Notes under the pieces: model-generated
Database searches by the model: none
Seen by the model: the letters and a program-made list of their open reading frames with translations, nothing else
What the model was told of the DNA's origin: nothing
Assembly: GCF_900021155.1 (NCBI RefSeq)
Contig: NZ_FCNT01000056.1
Location: 1-34,438, forward strand
Length of the DNA: 34,438 nucleotides
DNA from: Alistipes sp. CHKCI003
GTDB lineage: Bacteria; Bacteroidota; Bacteroidia; Bacteroidales; Rikenellaceae
Direction of reading: 5' to 3'
Position numbers and translations under genes: made by a program
Part shown: piece after piece, positions 1-8,158 of the stretch
Position numbering within the stretch: the stretch's first letter is position 1
Layout: every line of letters starts with the position of its first letter

Positions 1-418
1 GCCGGGAAAAGGGCCGGACGAGAGGTGCGCGATCCGAACGGACGGCGGCCCTCGATCGTATTTCGGCAGTCCGGAGGAAACGCAGCGGGAGCGGCGGTCG
101 ATTGCGAGGGGCGTCGGGACGGGAGCTGGGCAGGCCGGCGCCGGACGGATTTTGCTCCGGCTTGCGGACTGCGGCCGAAGCGGAGGATGCGGCAGACCGT
201 TCCGGTCTGCGCAGTCCCGCCGAAAGCTGCTGTAAGAGAGCGTATATCCGGTAAACCGGGTTTGCTGCCCGGCGAAGGGCCGGGACGGAGGCTTTGTTGC
301 GGCGCGGACAAGGCGTCGAAGACGGCAGGGAGTGCTCTGCGACACGGGGCGGTGAACGGCGAGGGGCCGCAGGAGTGCGGTCGCGGAAATGAAAACCATT
401 GTTAGAAACGATATTGCT
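1..418. other. Gene-poor, GC-rich left edge
   Basis: I recognise no gene here. A 126-codon open frame (25-405, + strand) reads through, but its product is Arg/Gly-rich with no domain and no ribosome site, and its end overlaps the following gene, so it is probably chance openness of GC-rich DNA. No TAnnTTTG promoter box is visible before the Nif3 gene, whose promoter may lie further upstream. Confidence 0.5.
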
Positions 419-1207
419 ATGAAAATAAAACAGATAACCGATGTAATCGAGCGGTTCGCACCGCTCGCCCTGCAAGAGTCGTACGACAATGCGGGGCTTG
501 TCGTGGGGCGGCCGGATTCGGAGGTGAGCCGCGCTCTGCTGGCGGTCGACGTAACCGAAGCCGTGCTCGACGAGGCCGAGCGGGAAGGCTGCGGACTTGT
601 CATCACACACCATCCGATCGTGTTCCATCCCCTCAAACGGTTCAACTCGGCGGACTGCGTGCAGCGATGCGTGGAACGAGCCATCCGCTCCGGCATCGCG
701 CTTTATGCCTGCCATACCAACCTCGACAGCACTCCGCACGGCATGAGCTGGCGTCTGGCGTCGCTCGTGGGCGTCGGGGAGCTCCGCGTGCTGGAGCCGT
801 CGCCTTCGGGAGTGCCCGACGCGGGGTTCGGCGTAGTCGGCGAACTGTGCGAAGCGATGCCGGCCGAGGCGTTTCTGCGCCGTGTCATGGAGCGGACGGG
901 GGCCCGGGTCGTGCGCCACAGCGCTCTGGGGGATCGGCCCGTGAGGCGGGTGGCCGTCTGCACGGGGGCCGGTGCGTCGCTCATCGGCGCGGCACGCTGC
1001 GCGGGCGCGGACCTTTACGTTACGTCCGACCTCAAGTACAACGACTTCATGACCCCCGACGGAGCATTCGTCGTGGCCGACATCGGACATTTCGAAAGCG
1101 AATATTGCGCAATCGAACTTTTATTTGACGTTTTGTCGAAAAATTTACGTACCTTTGCGGTTCGCAGGAGCGAAGCCTCCCGCAATCCGGTACACTATAT
1201 GGTTTAA
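419..1207 (+). CDS. Nif3-like dinuclear metal-centre protein (GTP cyclohydrolase I type 2 family)
   Basis: A 262-residue member of the Nif3/YbgI family, cytoplasmic proteins that form toroidal hexamers with a two-metal site per subunit. Their physiological reaction is still unsettled, despite the GTP cyclohydrolase label. The metal-binding landmarks are all present: HHP at residues 64-66, the CHTNLDS segment with His99, and GHFESE at 223-228 near the C terminus. The GxGxVGEL-like segment in the middle is also present. The length matches the short family form without the PII-like insert found in many relatives. I chose the ATG at 419 (MKIKQITDVIE) because family alignment begins there; an in-frame ATG at 389 would add ten residues of no obvious origin. 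The next gene, a zinc-ribbon coiled-coil protein, is a conserved neighbour of Nif3 genes across bacteria. The 3' end of this gene appears to carry the neighbour's promoter. Confidence 0.93.
   Translation: MKIKQITDVIERFAPLALQESYDNAGLVVGRPDSEVSRALLAVDVTEAVLDEAEREGCGLVITHHPIVFHPLKRFNSADCVQRCVERAIRSGIALYACHTNLDSTPHGMSWRLASLVGVGELRVLEPSPSGVPDAGFGVVGELCEAMPAEAFLRRVMERTGARVVRHSALGDRPVRRVAVCTGAGASLIGAARCAGADLYVTSDLKYNDFMTPDGAFVVADIGHFESEYCAIELLFDVLSKNLRTFAVRRSEASRNPVHYMV
1124..1157 (+). promoter_or_regulatory. Candidate promoter inside the 3' end of the Nif3 gene
   Basis: A TTTG at 1124-1127 (-33 element) is followed after 22 bases by TACCTTTG at 1150-1157, which fits the Bacteroidetes -7 consensus TAnnTTTG. 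The local sequence is AT-rich compared with its surroundings. It would start transcription near 1164 and give the zinc-ribbon gene a leader of about 65 bases. The spacing is slightly longer than the usual 19-21 bases. Confidence 0.55.
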
Positions 1208-1229
1208 GTCTAAACATTCAAGACAATAT

Positions 1230-1991
1230 ATGGCGACACAGAAAAAGACAGCCGAAGTTGACTATTCGATGCAAGAGAAGATTCTGGCGCTCTACGATCT
1301 GCAGAAGATCGACAGCAAAATCGACGAGATCAACAAGGTAAAAGGTGAACTGCCGCTTGAGGTGCAGGACCTCGAAGACGAACTGACCGGTTTGAAGACC
1401 CGTATCGACAACATCAATGCCGAGATCGAGGAGCTCAACACCCTCACCAAACAGCGCAAGCGTGAAGTCGATCAGGCGAAGATCATGATTGCGAACTATA
1501 AGGAGCAGCAGAACAACGTCCGCAACAACCGCGAGTTCGATGCCATCAACAAGGAGATCGAGTATCAGGAGCTGGAGATCGAACTGGCCGAGAAACGTCT
1601 TAAGGAGTATGCCGCGGCGGTCAAGGGCAAGAAAGCCCAATACGAGGAGGCCGACAGCGCGATGAAGGAGCGTGCGATCGACTTGTCCGCCAAGAAAGCC
1701 GAACTCGAAGGCATCGAAGCGGAGACCGCGCCTCAGGTCGAGGAGTATACCGCTCAGGCCGAACGCGCCAAATCGAAAATCGACGACCGTCTGCTGGCGG
1801 CCTACGATCGCATCCGCCGCAACGTGCGCAACGGACTGGCCGTCGTTACGGTGAAACGCGATGCTTGCGGTGGGTGTTTCAACCGCATCCCGCCCCAGCG
1901 TCAGGTGGATATTCGTCAGGGCAAGAAGGTGATTATCTGCGAATACTGCGGACGCATCCTCGTGGCCGATCCCGATTCGGCCGAGGAGTAG
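1230..1991 (+). CDS. Coiled-coil protein with C-terminal C4 zinc ribbon (COG1579 type)
   Basis: A 253-residue cytoplasmic protein. Residues from about 12 to 190 are Glu/Lys/Gln-rich with heptad character and form a long coiled-coil hairpin. The C-terminal part is a zinc ribbon with two CXXC knuckles, Cys213/Cys216 and Cys237/Cys240. This architecture is that of the COG1579 / CT398-like family, predicted to bind nucleic acid or act as an adaptor; the exact role is unknown. The ATG at 1230 is preferred over upstream in-frame codons, because the upstream stretch lies inside the Nif3 gene and lacks family similarity. It follows the Nif3 gene by 22 bases, a conserved pairing, but it probably also has its own promoter (1124-1157). 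A strong terminator begins 18 bases after the stop codon. Confidence 0.9.
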   Translation: MATQKKTAEVDYSMQEKILALYDLQKIDSKIDEINKVKGELPLEVQDLEDELTGLKTRIDNINAEIEELNTLTKQRKREVDQAKIMIANYKEQQNNVRNNREFDAINKEIEYQELEIELAEKRLKEYAAAVKGKKAQYEEADSAMKERAIDLSAKKAELEGIEAETAPQVEEYTAQAERAKSKIDDRLLAAYDRIRRNVRNGLAVVTVKRDACGGCFNRIPPQRQVDIRQGKKVIICEYCGRILVADPDSAEE

Positions 1992-2009
1992 CATTCCCAT
2001 AGCCACGAT

Positions 2010-2049
2010 GCCCCGAAGACCGCTTCAAAACGGTCTTCGGGGCGTTTTT
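2010..2049 (+). terminator. Strong Rho-independent terminator
   Basis: A perfect 13-bp stem (GCCCCGAAGACCG at 2010-2022 with its complement at 2031-2043) encloses the 8-base loop CTTCAAAA and is followed by GTTTTT. It ends the Nif3/zinc-ribbon transcription unit. Confidence 0.95.
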
Positions 2050-2594
2050 GTCGTATGAGCCGGCCGTCGGTCCGCCGGACGGATCGTTTCGGAGAGGGGC
2101 TTGCGACAGGGCCGGAACGGAAGTACCGCCGGGCGCGGCGGATCGTGTCCGCCTGCATGGTCTGTCGTCCGTAGCGGTCCTGCCGACCTGTTTTCCGCAC
2201 GATTCGCCTGCAGCTCTTTCGTTTTGCGCTTCCGGCTCTCAGTTGCCTGCGGCAGCGCCGCGACATGTGCAGTCCGTCGCCTGCGGCGGAGCGGCGGACT
2301 GCCTGCCGCCGTTTTGTGCCATGAAAGCGTGCGGATTCATCTCCGTGGACGGCCCATGTCCGCTGCCGCCTGTGCCGTGTGTGGCTTGCGGCTTGACGGG
2401 ATCGTGATGCCGGCCGCCGTCCCGTGCCGGGGACGGATTTCGGTTTGTCGATGACCGGATGCGAGGTCCGGTCGCACACCCTTTTCGGAAGAGTCATCCG
2501 GAGGGGGCTCCGGCCCCTCGTTCCGCACGGGTTCCCGCAGTCGGAAAAGGCAAAATTACCCCTTTCTTCACGCTGATAATTGCGATTTTATTGT
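2050..2594. other. GC-rich intergenic region
   Basis: About 545 bases with several overlapping open frames on both strands, none with a recognisable domain. Base composition switches sharply to AT-rich at about 2550, where the nadE promoter begins. A short self-complementary GC-rich segment lies around 2500-2515. I see no supported gene. Confidence 0.5.
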
Positions 2595-2602
2595 TATATT
2601 TG
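2595..2602 (+). promoter_or_regulatory. Bacteroidetes -7 box for the nadE-rnf operon
   Basis: TATATTTG matches TAnnTTTG and sits in an AT-rich island 36 bases before the nadE start codon. I could not find a clear TTTG -33 element at the expected distance. It is the last promoter-like sequence seen before the terminator at 10203, so it may drive all eight genes. Confidence 0.65.
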
Positions 2603-2637
2603 CGAAATCATATATTCGGAGTCTTAATTCACGATAG

Positions 2638-4215
2638 ATGAAGATAGCAATTGCTCAGTTAAACTACACGGTCGGCGACATCGACGGCAATACCTCGAAG
2701 ATCATCGGTGCCGTCCAGAAAGCCAAGGCGCGACATGCCGACCTCGTGATTTTCGCAGAACAGGCCGTCAGCGGTACCCCCGCATTCGACCTGCTGCGCA
2801 AAACGACCTTCCTCGAACTGTGCGAAGACGCCCTTGTGGAAATCGCCTCCTGCTGCGACGGCATCGCTGCCATCGTCGGCCTCCCGCTCCTCACATCCGA
2901 CGGTACGGTCAGCGCCGCGGCGCTGATCGAGGACCGGAAGGTGCTCCGTTACGTCGGAAAGAAATACATCACCGCCCGCCGCGAGATGGGTTTTCTCGTA
3001 CCGTCGAAAGGCTATGAATACGCCACGATCAAGGGCCATAAGTGCGCGATCGTCGTGGGCGACGACCTGAGCCGCGTGCACGACTGCGACCGGTCGGTGG
3101 AGACCATCGTTTCGATCAATGCCCGCCGCTACGGCCGGGGGATGATGACCTACCGCTACGAAATGATGCGCCGCATCGCGTTCGTCGAGGGCAAGAACCT
3201 CGTGCTGGTGAACCATGTGGGCGGTTCGACCGAGATCGTTTACGACGGCACGTCGGGCGCCTTCGACCGCAGAGGCGATTTGTGTCTGATGATGAAGAAT
3301 TTCGAAGAGGATTTTCAGATTTTCGATACCGAAGCCGCCGTGCAGGCGGTTCCCATTCCGACCGCCGGCGACCGGACGCGCCTCGTCTACGAGGCGGCCG
3401 TGTGCGGTCTGCGCGATTTCTACCTCAAGAACGACTACCGCAAGGCCTCCATCGGTCTTTCGGGCGGCATCGACTCGGCGGTAGTCGCCTGTCTCGCGGT
3501 GGCTGCGCTGGGGCGCGAAAACGTCCGTGCCCTGCTCATGCCGTCGCACTTTTCGCCGGACCGTTCGGTCGAGGACGCCAAGACGCTGGCCGAAAATCTC
3601 GGAATCGAATTCAACGTCATCCCCATCAACGAAATCTATACGAGCGTAACCGATACGCTCAAACCCGTGATCGGCGGCACGGATTTCGATGCCACGGAGG
3701 AGAACATCCAGACACGTATCCGGACCATCCTGCTCATGGCTCTGCAGAACAAGACGGGCTACGTGCTGCTCAACTCGTCGAACAAAAGCGAGAATGCGCT
3801 CGGCCTCTGCACGCTTTACGGCGACACGGCCGGGGCGTTCAGCCCGACGGGCGATCTCTACAAAACCGAAATGTACGATCTGGCGCGCTACATCAACCGC
3901 ACCCGCGGCAATGTGATCCCGGACAGCATTCTCGACAAGGAGCCTTCGTCGGAACTGCATCCGGACCAGAAGGACAGCGACATCCTGCCGCCCTACGAGG
4001 TGGTGGACGCCATCCTGTTCCGGATGATCGAGGAGGGACAGCACCGCGAGGAGATCGTCAACGCCGGTTTCGATTCGGAGGTCGTGGAGAAGATCCATGC
4101 GATGATTATGCGCAACGAGAAGAAACGCTATCAGTTTCCGCCCGTGCTGCGCCTCTCGACCTGCGCCTTCGGACACGAGCGGCTGATGCCCCTCACGAAT
4201 AAATACGGCGATTAG
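2638..4215 (+). CDS. nadE: NAD+ synthetase with a degenerate glutaminase (nitrilase) domain
   Basis: A 525-residue two-domain NAD synthetase, which adenylates deamido-NAD+ with ATP and replaces the adenylate with ammonia. Residues 1 to about 250 form a nitrilase-fold domain that normally releases ammonia from glutamine. The C-terminal ATP-pyrophosphatase domain carries SGGIDSA at 275-281 and the conserved segments NSSNKSE and LYGDTAGAF. In the N-terminal domain the triad Glu is present (Glu41 in FAEQAVSG) and a Lys is available (Lys108/109), but the usual CED(I/L)W motif reads VVGDDLS, so Gly141 stands where the catalytic Cys belongs. The conserved aromatic/acidic stretch after the Lys is also lost. 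Synthetase activity with free ammonia is therefore likely and glutamine use unlikely. It is the first gene of a packed block with rseC and the Rnf genes; seven bases separate its stop from the next start. Confidence 0.93.
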   Translation: MKIAIAQLNYTVGDIDGNTSKIIGAVQKAKARHADLVIFAEQAVSGTPAFDLLRKTTFLELCEDALVEIASCCDGIAAIVGLPLLTSDGTVSAAALIEDRKVLRYVGKKYITARREMGFLVPSKGYEYATIKGHKCAIVVGDDLSRVHDCDRSVETIVSINARRYGRGMMTYRYEMMRRIAFVEGKNLVLVNHVGGSTEIVYDGTSGAFDRRGDLCLMMKNFEEDFQIFDTEAAVQAVPIPTAGDRTRLVYEAAVCGLRDFYLKNDYRKASIGLSGGIDSAVVACLAVAALGRENVRALLMPSHFSPDRSVEDAKTLAENLGIEFNVIPINEIYTSVTDTLKPVIGGTDFDATEENIQTRIRTILLMALQNKTGYVLLNSSNKSENALGLCTLYGDTAGAFSPTGDLYKTEMYDLARYINRTRGNVIPDSILDKEPSSELHPDQKDSDILPPYEVVDAILFRMIEEGQHREEIVNAGFDSEVVEKIHAMIMRNEKKRYQFPPVLRLSTCAFGHERLMPLTNKYGD

Positions 4216-4221
4216 AGAAGT

Positions 4222-4641
4222 GTGGCGAAACTCGTCGAACATAGCGGGGTCGTGGTGCGGACGGCGGCCGACCGCGTATACGTGAGGATCGCCGCTGCGG
4301 GTGCCTGCGGTACGTGTCGTGCACGCGAGGCATGCGGGATGGGCGAAGCCCGGGAAAAGATCGTCGAAGTGCAGACGCCGGATGCGGCCCGTTATGCTGC
4401 CGGAGACGAGGTGGCGGTCGGCGTGCGGCGCGGCATCGGAGCCCGAGCGGTGATGCTGGCTTACGTGGGGGCTCTGGCCGTGCTGGCGCTTCTGTTGGTC
4501 CTTACGCTGCGCGTGCTGGGTTGGAGCGAGGGGCTCGGCGCCCTTGTTTCGCTGTTCGGAGTGGGGCTTTACTACTTCGCGCTGTGGCTCTTCAGACATC
4601 GGATCGAACACACGATACATTTTACAATAACGAGACGATAA
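4222..4641 (+). CDS. rseC: RseC/MucC family membrane protein
   Basis: A 139-residue inner-membrane protein of the RseC/MucC (PF04246) family. Its N-terminal cytoplasmic part has the family Cys motif (ACGTCRAREACG, residues about 28-39), expected to hold an Fe-S cluster or redox thiols. Two transmembrane helices follow at about 78-98 and 104-122. In enterobacteria RseC has been linked to the SoxR-reducing system together with the Rnf (Rsx) complex, and here it sits directly before rnfB, which supports a role in that complex's assembly or electron transfer. The start is GTG at 4222 with AGAGAAG just upstream. The stop codon shares one base with the rnfB ATG (TAATG), so the two are translationally coupled. 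Confidence 0.88.
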   Translation: MAKLVEHSGVVVRTAADRVYVRIAAAGACGTCRAREACGMGEAREKIVEVQTPDAARYAAGDEVAVGVRRGIGARAVMLAYVGALAVLALLLVLTLRVLGWSEGLGALVSLFGVGLYYFALWLFRHRIEHTIHFTITRR

Positions 4642-5801
4642 TGGAAGTATTGCTATTTACGGTTCTGACGCTCTGCGCGTTGGGTATCCTTTCGGCAGTC
4701 GTGCTCTACTTCGTGGCCCGGAAATTCAAGGTCGACGAAGACCCGCGCATCGACGAGGTGGAGAAGATGCTGCCCGGCGCCAACTGCGGCGGCTGCGGTT
4801 TCGCCGGCTGCCGCGGCATGGCCGACGCACTGGTGAAGCGGGACGACATTTCGGCCCTCTACTGTCCTGTGGGAGGTGCGGCCTGCATGCGTGCGGTCGC
4901 CGACTATCTGGGCAAGGCCGCTCCCGAGAAGGAAGCGCAGGTGGCGACGGTGCGGTGCGGCGGCAGTTGCACCAAGCGGCCCCGTACGAACGTATACGAC
5001 GGAGCACGCTCGTGCGCCGTGGCGGCAACGCTCTATGTCGGCCAGACGGGTTGTTCGTTCGGGTGTCTGGGCTACGGAGACTGCGTGGAGGTCTGCGCGT
5101 TCGGCGCCATCCGCATCGACCCAGCGACCGGACTTCCCGCGGTCGATCCGGATCGCTGTACGGCCTGCGGGGCCTGCGTGAAGGCTTGTCCGAAGAAAAT
5201 CATCGAATTGCGAAAAAAATGGCCCAAGAACAGGGCGGTGTATGTCGCGTGCGTTTCGCACGACAAGGGCGCCGTGGTGATGAAGGCTTGCAAAGCGGGT
5301 TGCATCGGCTGCGGCAAATGTGTGAAAGTCTGCCCGTTCGGGGCCATCACCCTCGAAAACAACCTCGCTTATATCGACCCTCAGAAGTGCAAGCTTTGCC
5401 GCAAATGCGTGAACGAATGTCCCACGGGAGCGATCGTGCTCGAAAACATGGAGCCGCTGTCGCGGGAACCGAAACCCGCCTCTGCGGGCCGATCGGCGGC
5501 TTCCTCTGCGGTTCCCGCACCTCCAGCGGCATCTGCAGAATCCGGATCGCCGGCTGCTTTTGCCGCACGTGCGACCGAAACTTCGGCGCCTGCCTCCGCG
5601 CCGGGCGTCTTTGGACCTGCGGCACGTCCCTCCGCACCGGCCGCCTCCCCGCTTCCCCCGGAACCGGCCGAATCTGCGGCAGCCCCGGCTTCCGGCGCGG
5701 TATCTGCGTCGGGAGCACATGGGGCGAATGTCGATCGTCCGGCCGCCGTTGCCGATGAGACGGTCGTCTCTTCCGCTTCCGTCCCGGATGCGAAATCGTA
5801 A
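4641..5801 (+). CDS. rnfB: Rnf complex subunit RnfB with long Ala/Pro/Ser-rich tail
   Basis: A 386-residue Fe-S subunit that takes electrons from ferredoxin into the membrane Rnf complex. An N-terminal membrane anchor (residues 4-26) is followed by the RnfB-type 4Fe-4S domain with Cys49, Cys52, Cys57 and Cys75. Four ferredoxin-like clusters come next, with Cys at 139/143/149/153, 174/177/180/184, 222/225/228/232 and 251/254/257/261. From about residue 272 to the end (some 115 residues) the protein is almost pure Ala, Pro, Ser, Gly and Glu with no Cys, a low-complexity extension absent from standard RnfB. The ATG at 4641 overlaps the rseC stop by one base. Upstream in-frame codons lie inside rseC and are not used. 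It is the first Rnf gene in the order B-C-D-G-E-A. Confidence 0.95.
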   Translation: MEVLLFTVLTLCALGILSAVVLYFVARKFKVDEDPRIDEVEKMLPGANCGGCGFAGCRGMADALVKRDDISALYCPVGGAACMRAVADYLGKAAPEKEAQVATVRCGGSCTKRPRTNVYDGARSCAVAATLYVGQTGCSFGCLGYGDCVEVCAFGAIRIDPATGLPAVDPDRCTACGACVKACPKKIIELRKKWPKNRAVYVACVSHDKGAVVMKACKAGCIGCGKCVKVCPFGAITLENNLAYIDPQKCKLCRKCVNECPTGAIVLENMEPLSREPKPASAGRSAASSAVPAPPAASAESGSPAAFAARATETSAPASAPGVFGPAARPSAPAASPLPPEPAESAAAPASGAVSASGAHGANVDRPAAVADETVVSSASVPDAKS

Positions 5802-5823
5802 ACCTTAAATCAGGAAAAAAGCT

Positions 5824-7173
5824 ATGAAGACATTCCCGAAAGGCGGCATCCATCCGTCGGATTGCAAGCTGAGCCGCGGCCGTGCCATCGAGGCGCTGCC
5901 GCTTCCCGAGGTGGTTACGATCCCGCTTGCACAGCACATCGGCGCACCGGCCAAGGCCAAGGTCGCCAAAGGCGACAAGGTGCTGGCAGGCCAGCTCATC
6001 GCCGAAGCTGCGGGTTTCATGTCGGCCGACATACACGCCTCCGTTTCAGGTACCGTTACGGCCGTGGACATGGCCGTCAACGGGCAGGGATTGCGTCAGG
6101 CGGCGATCACGATCCGCCGCGAGGGCGACGAGTGGGCCGCGGGCATCGACCTCGCGGATACGGTCGTGAAAGAGTGTACGCTCGCGCCGCAGGAGATCGT
6201 CGCTAAGATCAAGGCGGCGGGTGTCGTCGGCATGGGGGGCGCCACGTTCCCCACGCATGTGAAACTCGCGGTGCCTCCGAGCCGAAAGGCCGAGCGGCTC
6301 GTCGTCAACGGCGTCGAATGCGAACCCTATCTCACGTCGGATCACCGCGTGATGCTCGAACGGAGCGAGGAGCTGCTCGTGGGCGTTACGATCCTGATGC
6401 GGGCCCTCGGAGTGCGGAATGCTTCGATCGGCATCGAAAACAACAAACCCGACGCCATCGCCCGTCTCGCGCGTTTGGCCGCGGAATACGACGGGGTGGA
6501 GGTCGTGCCGCTGAAGGTGAAGTACCCGCAGGGGGGCGAGAAACAGCTCATCGCAGCCCTGACGGGCCGTGAGGTGCCCCCTCCGCCGGCGCTTCCGATC
6601 GACGTGGGGGTTGTCGTGTGCAACGCTTCGACCGCGGTGGCGGTGTACGAGGCCGTGCAGAAGAACAAACCGCTCGTCGAACGTGTCGTAACGATCACCG
6701 GCAAAGGTCTGAAAGAACCTAAGAATCTGCTTGTACGCTTGGGGACGCCCGTATCGGCGTTGATCGAGGCCGCCGGCGGCCTGCCCGATGGCGACTGCAA
6801 GATCGTGAACGGCGGTCCGATGATGGGGCGTGCGATGTCCAATCCCGAGGCTCCCGTAACGAAGGGGTGTTCGGGCATCACGATCCTCGGCGGTGCGGAT
6901 GCCGAACGCCGCACTTCGTCGAATTGCATCAAGTGCGCCCGGTGCGTGGCGGCCTGCCCGATGGGGCTCGAACCCTACCTGTTGTCGAAGATGGCGCAGA
7001 AGCGGGGGTGGGAGGCGCTCGAAGCGGGCGACATCGCCTCGTGCATCGAGTGCGGCTGCTGCTCGGCGTCGTGTCCGGCCTATCTGCCGCTGCTCGACTG
7101 GATCCGTCTGGGCAAGCAGACCGTGATGGGCATTCTCCGTGCCCGTGCGGCGGCCAACACTCCCAAAAAGTAA
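5824..7173 (+). CDS. rnfC: Rnf complex subunit RnfC
   Basis: A 449-residue peripheral subunit thought to bind FMN and NAD(H) and to pass electrons to NAD+. The start MKTFPKGGIHP is typical. The nucleotide/flavin-binding signature GMGGATFPTHVK is at 136-147, followed by NGVECEPYLTSDHR at 162-175. Two 4Fe-4S motifs lie near the C terminus: Cys368/371/374/378 and Cys407/410/413/417. It lacks the long Ala-rich C-terminal repeats seen in enterobacterial RnfC; in this genome the low-complexity tails are on RnfB and RnfG instead. A purine-rich AGGAAAAAA precedes the ATG. It follows rnfB by 22 bases. Confidence 0.95.
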   Translation: MKTFPKGGIHPSDCKLSRGRAIEALPLPEVVTIPLAQHIGAPAKAKVAKGDKVLAGQLIAEAAGFMSADIHASVSGTVTAVDMAVNGQGLRQAAITIRREGDEWAAGIDLADTVVKECTLAPQEIVAKIKAAGVVGMGGATFPTHVKLAVPPSRKAERLVVNGVECEPYLTSDHRVMLERSEELLVGVTILMRALGVRNASIGIENNKPDAIARLARLAAEYDGVEVVPLKVKYPQGGEKQLIAALTGREVPPPPALPIDVGVVVCNASTAVAVYEAVQKNKPLVERVVTITGKGLKEPKNLLVRLGTPVSALIEAAGGLPDGDCKIVNGGPMMGRAMSNPEAPVTKGCSGITILGGADAERRTSSNCIKCARCVAACPMGLEPYLLSKMAQKRGWEALEAGDIASCIECGCCSASCPAYLPLLDWIRLGKQTVMGILRARAAANTPKK

Positions 7174-7192
7174 ACGTAAACCGACTTATGAT

Positions 7193-8158
7193 ATGGCAAA
7201 CAAACTGATTGTCGCTCCCGCGCCCCATGTGCAGTCGTCGCAGTCCACGCAGTCGATCATGCGCGACGTGCTGGCGGCGCTGCTGCCTGCACTGGCGGTC
7301 TCGACATGGGTGTTCGGCTGGAGCGTGCTGCTGCTCACCCTGCTGTCGGTGGCGTGCTGCGTGCTCTTCGAGTTCCTGATCCAGCGGTTTCTGGTCAAAG
7401 GTCCCTGTACCGTGGGCAATCTTTCGGCGGCCGTAACGGGCGTTCTGCTGGCTTTCAACCTGCCCGTCTCGATTCCGTGGTGGATCGTCGCGGTCGGGGC
7501 GTTCGTTGCGATCGCCGTAGCGAAGATGACCTTCGGCGGTCTGGGCAAGAATCCCTTCAATCCCGCGCTCGTGGGCCGCGTCTTTCTTCTGGTGGCCTAT
7601 CCCGTGCAGATGACCTCGTTCGCTACGGATGCCTTCACGGGCGCCACGCCGCTGGCGGCGATGAAATACAGTCCCCTGTTCGCAGGCGCGAATCTTCCGG
7701 ACCTCTTCATCGGCAACGTCGCGGGTTCGATGGGCGAGGTGGCGGCCGCGGCGCTTCTGCTGGGTTTCCTCTACCTCCTCTGGCGCCGGGTCATCACGTG
7801 GCATATTCCGGTCGTGATCTTCGTTTCGATGGCCCTTTTCGCCTTCTTCGCAGCGCTCGGACGCGGTTGGACGGGGGCGGCACTGTGGGAATTCCCGCTC
7901 TTTCACCTGCTGGCGGGCGGAGCGATGCTCGGCGCGATCTTCATGGCGACGGACTATTCGACTTCGCCGATGACGGTTCGCGGAGGGGTGATCTATGCCG
8001 CGGGCATCGGTGCGCTCACGATGTGCATCCGCCTTTGGGGGGCCTATCCCGAGGGCATGTCCTTTGCGATCCTCATCATGAACGCCGCGGTTCCTCTGAT
8101 TAACAAATATGTCAAACCCCGCCGCTTCGGCGTAAGACAAAGGAGGGCGCAAGGATGA
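7193..8158 (+). CDS. rnfD: Rnf complex subunit RnfD
   Basis: A 321-residue integral membrane subunit with about ten hydrophobic helices, belonging to the NqrB/RnfD family. The covalent FMN attachment motif is visible as FTGATPL with Thr152 as the predicted flavinylated residue. The ATG at 7193 (MANKLIVAPAPHV) is preferred because the upstream in-frame codons are inside rnfC. The ribosome site is weak, which is common in Bacteroidetes. The end overlaps the rnfG start as ATGA, indicating coupled translation. It should work with RnfG in electron transfer coupled to ion movement across the inner membrane. Confidence 0.95.
   Translation: MANKLIVAPAPHVQSSQSTQSIMRDVLAALLPALAVSTWVFGWSVLLLTLLSVACCVLFEFLIQRFLVKGPCTVGNLSAAVTGVLLAFNLPVSIPWWIVAVGAFVAIAVAKMTFGGLGKNPFNPALVGRVFLLVAYPVQMTSFATDAFTGATPLAAMKYSPLFAGANLPDLFIGNVAGSMGEVAAAALLLGFLYLLWRRVITWHIPVVIFVSMALFAFFAALGRGWTGAALWEFPLFHLLAGGAMLGAIFMATDYSTSPMTVRGGVIYAAGIGALTMCIRLWGAYPEGMSFAILIMNAAVPLINKYVKPRRFGVRQRRAQG

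Noticed and set aside
25..405. 126-codon open frame at the left edge
   Set aside because: Composition is Arg/Gly/Ala-rich without any domain, no ribosome site precedes it, and it overlaps the Nif3 gene start in another frame.
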